DNA of 64,000 bases from Arcobacter arenosus (GCF_005771535.1 NZ_VANU01000001.1:620001-684000), one strand, 5' to 3'; counted from the first letter of the stretch, positions 17,783 through 24,570 are shown. Made by a program: numbers and translations. Notes: a model not told the origin generated them from the letters alone.

Positions 17783-18375
17783 GCTACGCTCTCCCAGTAT
17801 TTATTTAATTTGTTATTGTGTTTTTGAATCAAGTCTTTTTTAGATATTAAGTTTCTATCACATTTGATAAATTCTTGCTCTGTAATTCTCAAACTAATTT
17901 GACTGTTAGCTTCCCTAAAAATATGTGAATATTCTTCTTTATTTTTTTGCATTTCATTAAACTTGTAAGAGATTGACTTAATATGTCTTTTTAATTTTTT
18001 AGCAATATCTTTATTTTTACTATTGAAGTGTTTTTCAACTAAGATATAAACCATTTCTTCATCTGAATAAACTTTCTTATGTGTATCTTTGTTTGAATAG
18101 TTATGCTTTTTTGAGTAAGCCATCATTTGTTTAACATATCTCTTGTTTGCGTTCAATGCGTGTTGCTTAGTACATTCTTTACTTGCACAAGTGATTTGGT
18201 CGTCTTTTGCAGTCCAAGTTAATGTTCCACAAATGATACAGTTGAACTCTCTTTCCTCTTTTCTTCTTTTCTCTCGTCTATGTATTTTCTTGCAAGTTTC
18301 ACTTTTGCAAATAATATTGTTTTGTCTGTATGGTGTAAAAAGTTCATTGCACACTTTGCATCTTCTACGTCTCAT
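17779..18375 (-). CDS. Zinc-ribbon phage protein (198 aa)
   Basis: The N-terminus carries two Cys4-type units: CKVCNELF...CKSETC (residues 7-30) and FNCIICGTL...CASKEC (about 44-67), each typical of a zinc ribbon. The basic linker RREKRRKEER separates them. The remaining 130 residues are helical and basic with VYSDEEMVYILVEKHFNSKN, possibly a second nucleic-acid-binding helix-turn-helix. A DNA- or RNA-binding role is likely; family not recognised. Confidence 0.75.
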   Translation of the reverse strand: MRRRRCKVCNELFTPYRQNNIICKSETCKKIHRREKRRKEEREFNCIICGTLTWTAKDDQITCASKECTKQHALNANKRYVKQMMAYSKKHNYSNKDTHKKVYSDEEMVYILVEKHFNSKNKDIAKKLKRHIKSISYKFNEMQKNKEEYSHIFREANSQISLRITEQEFIKCDRNLISKKDLIQKHNNKLNKYWESVA

Positions 18376-18542
18376 GCTTCACTCTTTGCATCTAATAATT
18401 TTGAAACTGCTTTGTTAAATGTTTCTTCTGTTGTGTATTGCTTGTAAAGTAAAAGTCCTTTTTCATTGAATACACTCATTTGATTTGTTTGTTTGTCATA
18501 AGAGATTGACTTGATATGTTTTGCATCTATTTTTTTAGTCAT
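18372..18542 (-). CDS. Small phage protein (56 aa)
   Basis: The frame begins at ATG 18542 (TAATG junction with the upstream gene) and ends in an ATGA overlap at 18375. The sequence starts TKKIDAKHIKSISYDKQTNQ, then a beta-hairpin and a C-terminal helix. It resembles small single-domain phage proteins of unknown role. Confidence 0.65.
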   Translation of the reverse strand: MTKKIDAKHIKSISYDKQTNQMSVFNEKGLLLYKQYTTEETFNKAVSKLLDAKSEA

Positions 18543-19129
18543 TACGCACCTAATCTTTCAAGAACTAACTGCTCTTTACTTTTATGTGTTAATTGTGGAT
18601 ATTCTTTTTCAAGTGTTAATTTGAAAACAATCTTTTGTATCTTTTCTCTTAAAACTTCTTTGTGGTATCTCACAAGCCTTACAAGTTCAGGTCTTTTACC
18701 AATCATTTCTAAAACTTTTAAATCTTTAGGCTCATTACCAAATTCATCAAAAAGTCTTTTGCTTATCTCTTTGCAATATAAGTCTTTACCTATTTGAATT
18801 TCCCAATTTACCCAATCGAAAACATCAACTGTCTTTTTAAATAATCTTTCTGAATAGTCCTCAACCTTCGATTTTTGTTGTGAATTTAATCTTGGTGCAT
18901 TTTGTTTTTTAAAATCTTTTACAAGTGCTAAAAACTTTTGATATCCAGTTAGATACTGATATTTGGATTCATTGAAATTCTCTTTGATGAAGAATCTAAA
19001 TAGGCCTAAATCATGAATACTTGTTAAATCTTCTATCATGTCTTGCATAACTAAAGAATTTGTAATATCTACGTTTAAAACTCTTGAAACGTATTTGATT
19101 ATGTCGTTTGATGTAATATTAGCACTCAT
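18542..19129 (-). CDS. Phage protein following the replication initiator (195 aa)
   Basis: A mostly helical, charged protein with no motif I recognise. Its position directly after, and overlapping by 11 bases, the HTH replication initiator is where lambda-like phages encode the helicase loader (P-like protein), so that is a reasonable guess, but no Walker motif is present and lambda P also lacks one. Treat function as unknown. Confidence 0.72.
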   Translation of the reverse strand: MSANITSNDIIKYVSRVLNVDITNSLVMQDMIEDLTSIHDLGLFRFFIKENFNESKYQYLTGYQKFLALVKDFKKQNAPRLNSQQKSKVEDYSERLFKKTVDVFDWVNWEIQIGKDLYCKEISKRLFDEFGNEPKDLKVLEMIGKRPELVRLVRYHKEVLREKIQKIVFKLTLEKEYPQLTHKSKEQLVLERLGA

Positions 19130-19850
19130 AAATCACCTCACAATCTTGAACATCTTGGTTTTGCATATTTGCAAAGTAATCATCAATGAATTTATCAGAT
19201 TGCTCTCGTTTTGATAGTTGGTTGTTTTGTTGTTTAACCTGATAAAAGTCTTTCCAATTACTAGCAATAGCTCTTTTTATGATTTCTTCATTTCTTCCAA
19301 AGTCAAAATATTTCTGCAATAATCTATCATGGATTTTTAAAGTAGTCTGTAATTTCATCTTCTTTCTAAGGGCAGAATATTCTAAATACAAATCCTTCTC
19401 CGACTTGCTTAATTTACTAAATAAGTGATGGTTAAATAAAGAAGGTGATGGTTCAAGGGGTAAAGCCTCTTTACTTTGCCCCCCTCTAGGTGGTAAAGCC
19501 TCTTTACTTTGGTGGTGGGGTAAAGCCTCTTTACTTTGCTCAAATTTTTCTTTAATTTCTTCATCAAGATTTTGTAGATTTTCAAGAGGATAAACTATAT
19601 AAATTTTAGTAGTTGAACTTCCGTTTTTTCTACTTCTTTTTTTAGACAATAAAAGGCTTTTCCCTTCAAGTTCTTTCATGTGTTTTATTACAGTAGGTTT
19701 TGATAGAGAAGTTTTTAAAACAATAGTATTGATTGATGGATAACAATATCCTTCATCATTCGCATTGTCTGCTAAAGCTAACATAATAAGTTTTTTATTA
19801 GGATCTAAAGTTTCATCTCTAAATACTTTTTCCATTACTTTAATGCTCAT
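19119..19850 (-). CDS. Helix-turn-helix replication initiator (lambda O-like)
   Basis: A 243-residue protein. The N-terminal winged helix (about 10-70), with PNKKLIMLALADNANDEGYC then YPSINTIVLKTSLSKPTV, is the HTH_36 type seen in phage O proteins and plasmid initiators. The middle contains three copies of QSKEALP (about residues 105-130), produced by the DNA iterons described separately. The C-terminal domain (about 140-225) probably contacts the loader or helicase. Gene plus internal iterons is the layout of the lambda origin. Confidence 0.85.
   Translation of the reverse strand: MSIKVMEKVFRDETLDPNKKLIMLALADNANDEGYCYPSINTIVLKTSLSKPTVIKHMKELEGKSLLLSKKRSRKNGSSTTKIYIVYPLENLQNLDEEIKEKFEQSKEALPHHQSKEALPPRGGQSKEALPLEPSPSLFNHHLFSKLSKSEKDLYLEYSALRKKMKLQTTLKIHDRLLQKYFDFGRNEEIIKRAIASNWKDFYQVKQQNNQLSKREQSDKFIDDYFANMQNQDVQDCEVIYEC
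19460..19538. repeat. Three iterons: probable prophage replication origin
   Basis: The 19-base unit GTAAAGCCTCTTTACTTTG occurs exactly three times, at 19460-19478, 19493-19511 and 19520-19538. Each begins with the dyad GTAAAG-CCT-CTTTAC. The units sit inside the initiator gene and encode its QSKEALP repeats. AT-rich sequence follows to about 19600. Repeated dyads within an O-type gene are the arrangement of lambdoid origins. Confidence 0.8.
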
Positions 19851-20599
19851 TACTCACCTTCTCTTTCAAGAAGTTTATTTATATAATTAACTCCTTTTTG
19901 ATATACAAGTGTTTTAAGGCTTATATTGGTACTTCCATCAGGCTTTGTATATTTAGATTCAATTACTCTAAAATATCCTCTATCTATGAAAGTTTGAAAA
20001 GGTATATTGTCTTTTTGTAAAACCTTTTTTTCTCTCAAAAATTCAAATAGTTTATTTCTTCCAATATTTTTATCTAATACCTTCGCAACTTTTGCCATAT
20101 CAAAAGCAGTTTTACTATTTGTTACTGCTTCAAAAAATTCTACTTTAGGTTTTTGTTCTAATAAAAGTTTTTCTTGAAGTTCAATTTGTTCAGCTTGTTT
20201 TGAAGCTAACAATAAAGCTTCGCTGAAAGTTTGTGGAATATTGAAGTTTGATTGAGATAGTTTTTGTTTCATAAGTGAGAATGCTTTTACAAGATTAACT
20301 TTAAATCTTTTTACTATCTCGTTGTTTCTCATAAAAGACATAATTAACATTGATTGATTTTCATTAAGGTGTGTAATTTTAATAGGTCGTCCACCGTTTG
20401 AGTTTTCCGATTTCAAATCCGTAAACTCAACTGTTCCAAATTCTCTAAGTTCAGTAATATTTTCTTTAATTAATCTCATTACTGTCTCATGTGAATTTTG
20501 TACATTCTCTGCAATAACTAAAGAACTAACAAGTAGTTCACCATTTTTTTCTGTAACGATTTCTTGACTAAATAAGTCAGATTGTAAGTTTAAGCTCAT
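19850..20599 (-). CDS. Rha-family / KilAC-type antirepressor-like regulator
   Basis: A 249-residue protein from ATG 20599, with AAGGA eight bases upstream. The N-terminal Rha domain (about 15-110) has LLVSSLVIAENVQNSHETVM and THLNENQSMLIMSFMRNN. The C-terminal domain (about 140-245) resembles the phage antirepressor KilAC domain (TAFDMAKVAKVLDKNIGRNK, LFEFLREKKVL, PFQTFIDRGYF). Such proteins counter repressors or interfere with host regulators during lytic growth. It follows a long structured leader. Confidence 0.88.
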   Translation of the reverse strand: MSLNLQSDLFSQEIVTEKNGELLVSSLVIAENVQNSHETVMRLIKENITELREFGTVEFTDLKSENSNGGRPIKITHLNENQSMLIMSFMRNNEIVKRFKVNLVKAFSLMKQKLSQSNFNIPQTFSEALLLASKQAEQIELQEKLLLEQKPKVEFFEAVTNSKTAFDMAKVAKVLDKNIGRNKLFEFLREKKVLQKDNIPFQTFIDRGYFRVIESKYTKPDGSTNISLKTLVYQKGVNYINKLLEREGE

Positions 20600-20604
20600 G
20601 ATTA

Positions 20605-20716
20605 AATCCTTCAAAGACGTTAAGCTAAATCAGTTTTTACAAATACAACTGTAAAACCAACTCCCTCTTTAGTCTTTGAAGGAATTGAAGTTCAAGGAGT
20701 TGGCTTTGTAAAAAGA
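20605..20716 (-). promoter_or_regulatory. Structured leader sequestering the antirepressor ribosome binding site
   Basis: Read on the minus strand, five segments can pair in competing ways. The 12-mer at 672-683 is an exact complement of the 12-mer at 607-618, which contains the AAGGA ribosome binding site. Segments at 696-703 and 657-664 pair (8 bp), and 705-714 pairs with 634-643 (10 bp), all given as the last three digits after 20000. The first pairing lies across the other two, so either a pseudoknot or a switch is expected. Confidence 0.65.
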
Positions 20717-20763
20717 ACTTAAGTGCCTATTGGATAAACTAATCAGACACTATTTCGGTGTGT

Positions 20764-20805
20764 GGTTATTGGCTTTACTCTTTGGTCGGAAGCAAGCCAG
20801 TAACC
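20764..20805. repeat. Inverted repeat with 12-bp arms
   Basis: GGTTATTGGCTT (20764-20775) and AAGCCAGTAACC (20794-20805) form a stem with one G-T wobble when read on the plus strand and one mismatch on the minus strand; the loop is 18 bases. It lies between the small gene ending at 20877 and the antirepressor leader. Role unknown. Confidence 0.6.
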
Positions 20806-20842
20806 TTAAAAATTCCCACATAATGAAAACTTTTAAAGCTAC

Positions 20843-20866
20843 AAAAGGGGTATATTTCAACCCCTC
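20843..20866 (-). terminator. Probable intrinsic terminator or attenuator
   Basis: On the minus strand GGGGT and ACCCC form a short stem with an 8-base loop followed directly by TTTTG. It lies 11 bases after the stop of the small gene at 20877 and ahead of the antirepressor leader, so it could end early transcripts or be relieved by antitermination. Confidence 0.5.
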
Positions 20867-20876
20867 TTGGGAGTTA

Positions 20877-21005
20877 TTATGAAAAAATTTTGTGACTGTC
20901 TATTGACTCGGGTATAGCCACGATAATTTGTTTAGCTTTTGATAAATCTAATTTTTTAACTTCAATCTTTTGATTTGTATGTATTAAATGTAATGTTTCG
21001 TTCAT
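20877..21005 (-). CDS. Small early phage protein (42 aa)
   Basis: ATG at 21005 is preceded by GGGAG and lies 3 bases after the stop of the upstream gene. The protein begins NETLHLIHTNQKIEVKKLDL and ends with SHKIFS. It is in the first operon leaving the operator region. Function unknown. Confidence 0.62.
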   Translation of the reverse strand: MNETLHLIHTNQKIEVKKLDLSKAKQIIVAIPESIDSHKIFS

Positions 21006-21008
21006 GAT

Positions 21009-21473
21009 TTACTCCCAATGTTTTGATTTTTCAGTTCTTAAATGTGTATTTAAAGCAATTGATAAAATTCTTTGTGTGAAGCTTGATAACCTTTTTGCTT
21101 CTTCTGGATCAAAAGTTTTATTTTCATCATCTAATATCACTTTTGCTTTTCTACAAGTTTCACCTAATTCATCCATTAAATTAATCATTTCATCTTTGAA
21201 TTCTTCTTCTGTTTCATATTTTTCAATTTTTTTATTATGTAGTACAGGATAAGCATAATTTCCAATTTCCTCTAATAATAAAGCTATATGCCAAGAAGTT
21301 AATTTTGTTTGATTAAATAACCCCTTAAATTGTTCTTCCCCATTTGGGTTACTAGGAAATAGTAAATCTCCAAAATAACAAGACCAAGTTACACCTTTAT
21401 CTTGTGCGTATGCTTGCGTTGCACTTTTGAGCTTTGCGTGAAACTCTATGTTTTCTCTTCTTTTATTACACAT
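21009..21473 (-). CDS. Early phage protein, possibly CII-like (154 aa)
   Basis: The start at ATG 21473 is preferred because GGAGG lies 8 bases upstream; the frame is open slightly further upstream. The protein is helical with SWHIALLLEEIGNYAYPVL in the middle and an acidic second half. Position (second gene of the leftward early operon, beside the repressor) and general form recall regulatory proteins of the CII/CP76 type, but no confident match can be claimed. Confidence 0.65.
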   Translation of the reverse strand: MCNKRRENIEFHAKLKSATQAYAQDKGVTWSCYFGDLLFPSNPNGEEQFKGLFNQTKLTSWHIALLLEEIGNYAYPVLHNKKIEKYETEEEFKDEMINLMDELGETCRKAKVILDDENKTFDPEEAKRLSSFTQRILSIALNTHLRTEKSKHWE

Positions 21474-21499
21474 GGTTTTTTCCTCCATAATCAAACCTA

Positions 21500-21697
21500 T
21501 TAATTATTTTCTACAGTTGATATACTTTTCTTAACAATTGAATCAAGGATTTTTTTAGATTTGCTAATGTATGGCCTTATGTCTTCATTGTTGGCTTTTA
21601 ATATTTTTAAATTATTTAAAGTGGGCAAGTCACCATTTTTTAGTTTTTTTTCAACCCTATGTTTAGCAACTCTAACACTAGACTCAGATGCTGACAT
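21500..21697 (-). CDS. First gene of the leftward early operon (65 aa, unknown)
   Basis: A small basic protein starting SASESSVRVAKHRVEKKLKN at ATG 21697, divergent from the repressor. Its promoter region holds the three operator-like sites, the position of cro in lambda, and a short basic DNA-binding protein would fit a Cro-like role. No recognised fold; the Cro role is inference from position. Confidence 0.62.
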   Translation of the reverse strand: MSASESSVRVAKHRVEKKLKNGDLPTLNNLKILKANNEDIRPYISKSKKILDSIVKKSISTVENN

Positions 21698-21712
21698 TTA
21701 AAATCCTTAATA

Positions 21713-21802
21713 TGTTTCGTTAATCGTAACAAAATAATTTTTAAACCTTACTTAAAATGTTACGTATTACGATATAAATTAAATGTTACAATTAATGTAA
21801 CA
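21713..21802. promoter_or_regulatory. Repressor operator cluster 1 (three 19-bp sites)
   Basis: Three related 19-mers lie in the divergent intergenic region: TGTTTCGTTAATCGTAACA (21713), TGTTACGTATTACGATATA (21758) and the near-perfect palindrome TGTTACAATTAATGTAACA (21784). The last ends 16 bases before the repressor ATG. Related sites recur at 23920-23983, so these are probably binding sites of the repressor encoded at 21819. Confidence 0.75.
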
Positions 21803-21818
21803 AAAATAAAGGAACATT

Positions 21819-22475
21819 ATGGGAAACAAGGTTTTTACAGTTGGACCTAAAATATTAAAACTTTTAGATGAAAAGGGATTAACTCAAATTTCATTAATTA
21901 GGTTTCTTCTGAAAAAAGATAAAATAGAAGGCAAGGAAAGAACGAGATTTAATAGATATTTTAATGGAGTTCATGAATTTCCAACAGATTATATTGCTTC
22001 GACTGCAATATTTTTAAAATGTGACCCAAAAATACTTTTAGAAGAGAAAGGGGAATATGTTCCATCTGCAAGGAAAATACCTGTATTGGGACTTAGCTCA
22101 TGTGGAGTCCCTTCGCCTTGCTTTGATTTTTCATCTATTGATGAAACTATAGATTATGTAGGAGAAGAAGAAAATGTATATGCGGTTAAAGCCTTTGGAG
22201 ACTCTATGGAAACATATATTTTTAATGAGGATATTGTAATTTTTGAATCTTTAAAAAATAATGGGATAGAAGACGGTGAAGTTGTGCATTATAGTTACGA
22301 ATATGGTTCACCTGACCCTGATGATAATGGAATAAAAGTATTTAAAATAAGGGAAGATGGGAGCATATATTTAAAACCTCTTAATGGAGAATATGACAAT
22401 ATTGAAGTTAAGTATCCAGAATTTCTTAAAATGTCAAGGCTCGTGTCGGTTCAGAAAAAACCAAAACGATTTTAG
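21819..22475 (+). CDS. Phage repressor, LexA/S24 type (CI-like)
   Basis: A 218-residue protein. The N-terminal region (about 8-75) is a helix-turn-helix DNA-binding domain. The C-terminal S24 peptidase has Ser129 in AFGDSMETYI and a candidate general-base Lys176 in VFKIRED. Cleavage would occur at Cys95-Gly96 in LSSCGVPS, so RecA-stimulated self-cleavage and induction by DNA damage are expected. It is flanked on both sides by operator clusters. GGAAC precedes the ATG. Confidence 0.92.
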   Translation: MGNKVFTVGPKILKLLDEKGLTQISLIRFLLKKDKIEGKERTRFNRYFNGVHEFPTDYIASTAIFLKCDPKILLEEKGEYVPSARKIPVLGLSSCGVPSPCFDFSSIDETIDYVGEEENVYAVKAFGDSMETYIFNEDIVIFESLKNNGIEDGEVVHYSYEYGSPDPDDNGIKVFKIREDGSIYLKPLNGEYDNIEVKYPEFLKMSRLVSVQKKPKRF

Positions 22476-22535
22476 ATGAGACATTTAAGAGACATTATTT
22501 TGATATAATAGATTAGATTATTATAAAGGTTTAAT

Positions 22536-23042
22536 ATGAAGAAAATAATGATAATTACATTAATGTCAATTGTCTCTTTATTTGGGGATTGGAAAGTTCA
22601 AATAGATAAAGATGAAATGACTGGAAAAATTGAAGCTTTCGCACACTCAGAGTTTACATATCCTACAAAAAAAATGGACTTTCCATATGCTTCTACAAAA
22701 GCTTGGTTGGCAGTTGGTTGTGACAAAATAAATCAATGGGCGTATATAGGTTTTACTGTTTCTCCAAATATAGTAAATACTACTGCTGAAAGTGGGTATA
22801 GCACTTTTAAAACAAGAGTTAAATTTGATGATAAAGTTGAAACAGCTTCAATGAGCAAAGATTGGGGATCTAAATTTATACACTTTTCTTATGATAAATG
22901 GGCTATTCAAAATCTAAAAAAATCTAAAAAAATGCTCCTTGAATTAAATTGGCATGGCAACGGAAGAACATATTTTAATTTTTCTCTTGATAATGCAGAA
23001 AATGCAATTAACGCTGCTATTGAAAAATGCAAAGGTAATTAA
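22536..23042 (+). CDS. Secreted protein, VasI-like; possible lysogenic conversion gene
   Basis: A 168-residue protein with an N-terminal signal peptide (KKIMIITLMSIVSLFG, cleavage near 17). The mature part begins DWKVQIDKDEMTGKIEAFAH and has LAVGCDKINQWAYIGF. This W-x-V-x-x-D-x-D-x-M-T...L-x-x-x-C pattern is seen in VasI-type T6SS-associated and related phage-borne periplasmic proteins. Cys62 and Cys165 could form a disulphide. It lies 60 bases after the repressor on the same strand, so it should be expressed in lysogens. Confidence 0.72.
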   Translation: MKKIMIITLMSIVSLFGDWKVQIDKDEMTGKIEAFAHSEFTYPTKKMDFPYASTKAWLAVGCDKINQWAYIGFTVSPNIVNTTAESGYSTFKTRVKFDDKVETASMSKDWGSKFIHFSYDKWAIQNLKKSKKMLLELNWHGNGRTYFNFSLDNAENAINAAIEKCKGN

Positions 23043-23282
23043 AAGAATTGAACTTCCACTACCTAATCTACAGACTAAAGGTATCAGCAGTATTTACTTT
23101 GGTAGTTTTGGTTTTGTGGTGGGGGTTTAAATAATTGCATCATGTAATTTAATTAAATTTTAGTGTTACAGTATGTAATTATTCTTTAGAATATAGCTTT
23201 TTATACTATAGTTATATTGACATTATAATCAAATTATATTATATTATATTTATAGATATATGTAGTCATGTATTCTATTAGT
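23043..23282. other. AT-rich intergenic stretch
   Basis: No gene is seen. The interval becomes extremely AT-rich from about 23130 to 23260, with several TATAAT-like elements (for example near 23222-23250). It probably holds the promoter for the RNA that ends at the terminator at 23385-23417. Confidence 0.5.
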
Positions 23283-23417
23283 CGATTAGCTATCGAGTCT
23301 ACACGTGGTACTGTGGACTATAAACAAAAAGTGATGAAAGCTTCGGATGACCCATAGGGACACCCTTAATAAACAAGAGATAGAGCCTAGACCTTTCGGG
23401 GTTTAGGCTTTTTTTTT
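23283..23417 (+). ncRNA. Candidate small RNA complementary to the toxin start region
   Basis: A TATTCT element near 23271 and the strong terminator at 23385-23417 would bound an RNA of about 135 nt. Bases 23353-23380 pair imperfectly with 23470-23494, which holds the ribosome binding site and start codon of the peptide gene at 23492. The duplex has about 21 base pairs in four blocks, the best being 23357-23364 with 23483-23490. The 5' end is inferred. Confidence 0.5.
23385..23417 (+). terminator. Strong intrinsic terminator
   Basis: GCCTAGACCT and GGGGTTTAGGC form a 10-bp stem (two G-U pairs) closed by a TTCG tetraloop, followed by nine T. It separates the upstream RNA from the small peptide gene. 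Confidence 0.85.
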
Positions 23418-23491
23418 GCGGTTTGCATTTAGGGTTGCTTGTTTGCCTAAGAGGGTTGCGGGGTGGTATTCTCTGTTTAGGAGGTGTCCTC

Positions 23492-23584
23492 ATGATTGGA
23501 TTTGAGGAAGCACTAGTTATCGCTTGCGTTGGCCCTATACTTACGGTGTTGCTTTCTGCCGTAAAGGACAAGCTAACAAAATAG
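23492..23584 (+). CDS. Small hydrophobic peptide, candidate type I toxin (30 aa)
   Basis: The 30-residue peptide begins MIGFEEALVIACVGPILTVL and ends with a charged tail SAVKDKLTK, one predicted membrane helix around residues 7-24. A consensus AGGAGGT sits 6-12 bases before the ATG but can pair with the adjacent TCCT and with the upstream RNA. A terminator follows at 23622. Size, Pro in the helix and charged C-terminus resemble Fst/Ldr-type membrane toxins. Homology is not claimed. Confidence 0.6.
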   Translation: MIGFEEALVIACVGPILTVLLSAVKDKLTK

Positions 23585-23621
23585 CACATCACTTATAAAG
23601 GCGTACCACATTTAGCCTTTC

Positions 23622-23650
23622 CCCTCTGCCAGTCTTGGGCGGAGGGTTTT
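23622..23650 (+). terminator. Intrinsic terminator after the small peptide gene
   Basis: CCCTCTGCC pairs with GGCGGAGGG (one G-U pair) around a 7-base loop, followed by TTTTCTT. This GC-rich stem stands out in an AT-rich region and would end the peptide mRNA 38 bases after its stop. Confidence 0.8.
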
Positions 23651-23695
23651 CTTATTATAAATATACTCTAACCCACAAAATCTACACTTAAATAT

Positions 23696-23863
23696 TTAAA
23701 CTAACCCCATTCTATTAATATACATCCTAATTTCGTGTTCTACATCTTGTAATATTTCTTTATTCATAATAATCATCAAATCAAAACTTTCATCATCAAC
23801 ATATTTTAATTTTTCATTTTCATAGTCTTTAATCAACTCTTTAATTTCATCATATCCAAACAT
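23696..23863 (-). CDS. Small acidic phage protein (55 aa)
   Basis: ATG at 23863 has AAGGAG six bases upstream. The peptide starts FGYDEIKELIKDYENEKLKY and is helical and acidic. It is divergent from the T5orf172 gene, with two operator-like sites between them, so it is likely repressed in the lysogen. Function unknown. Confidence 0.65.
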   Translation of the reverse strand: MFGYDEIKELIKDYENEKLKYVDDESFDLMIIMNKEILQDVEHEIRMYINRMGLV

Positions 23864-23919
23864 TCTCACTCCTTATTAATATACTACATATTTTGTATTG
23901 TAGCATAAATTTTAATTTT

Positions 23920-23983
23920 TGTTACGTAATACGTAATATTTTAAGCTATAATTTATTTTACAAATGTTACATTTATCGTAACA
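23920..23983. promoter_or_regulatory. Repressor operator cluster 2 (two 19-bp sites)
   Basis: TGTTACGTAATACGTAATA (23920) resembles the second site of cluster 1, and TGTTACATTTATCGTAACA (23965) matches the first and third. They lie in the divergent promoter region of the rightward early operon, 24 bases before the ATG at 24007. Two operator clusters flanking the repressor parallel OL and OR of lambda. Confidence 0.73.
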
Positions 23984-24006
23984 AAAATATTTTTTGAGGA
24001 GACTTT

Positions 24007-24570
24007 ATGTGTATAGATGATTTACCATCAACTTATTATCCTTGGTATTCAACTAAAGATGAAAGTATTAAAAAAAGAAAAGGATGGGTATATGTTGTAA
24101 AAACTCCAAAAGGATACAAGATAGGCAAAACTCATTCTTTAAAAGCAAGAATTAAACAACTTGCAAAAGAATTCTTTGATGATATTGAAATTATACATTT
24201 CATACATTTTGATGAATTTGTATCAGAAAAAGAAAAAGCTTGTCATGAATTATTTAAAGACAAAAATAATGGATTTAGGCTTGAATATTTTGACCTTTCT
24301 AATAAGGATATTGAACTGATAAAAAGCGAAATTTTTATAGATAAAGTTTTAAATATTGAATCTAAAATTGCAGAAAAAAATAAAGAAGAACATACAAAAA
24401 ATAGCTTAAGAAAAATTAGAAAGTTAGAAAAGAAGAAAGATGCCATTAATCAAGAACTGAAAAAAATAAATGAGCAAATCAGGAAAGAGCTTAATTGGTA
24501 TAAAGAATATCCTTCTTCACTCCAAAGGCTTACAACGGATGGACAAATTGAAGTAATGAAATATTTATAA
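24007..24570 (+). CDS. T5orf172 (GIY-YIG-like) domain protein
   Basis: A 187-residue protein. Residues 25-110 carry GWVYVVKTPKGYKIGKTHSL and later EKACHELFKDK, the pattern of T5orf172/MUG113 domains, which share the GIY-YIG nuclease fold. The C-terminal 70 residues form a basic coiled coil. It is the first gene of the rightward early operon, directly controlled by operator cluster 2. A nuclease or host-takeover role is possible. Confidence 0.87.
   Translation: MCIDDLPSTYYPWYSTKDESIKKRKGWVYVVKTPKGYKIGKTHSLKARIKQLAKEFFDDIEIIHFIHFDEFVSEKEKACHELFKDKNNGFRLEYFDLSNKDIELIKSEIFIDKVLNIESKIAEKNKEEHTKNSLRKIRKLEKKKDAINQELKKINEQIRKELNWYKEYPSSLQRLTTDGQIEVMKYL

Noticed and set aside
20764-20805. tRNA-like or tRNA gene
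   Set aside because: The 12-bp stem has a single loop and no cloverleaf, anticodon arm or CCA-type end can be drawn.
23299-23592. Open minus-strand frame of 97 codons across the small peptide locus
   Set aside because: It reads straight through two terminator stems and the complementary segments, is rich in Pro/Ser/Lys without domain-like character and has no ribosome binding site. Plus-strand features explain the sequence better.
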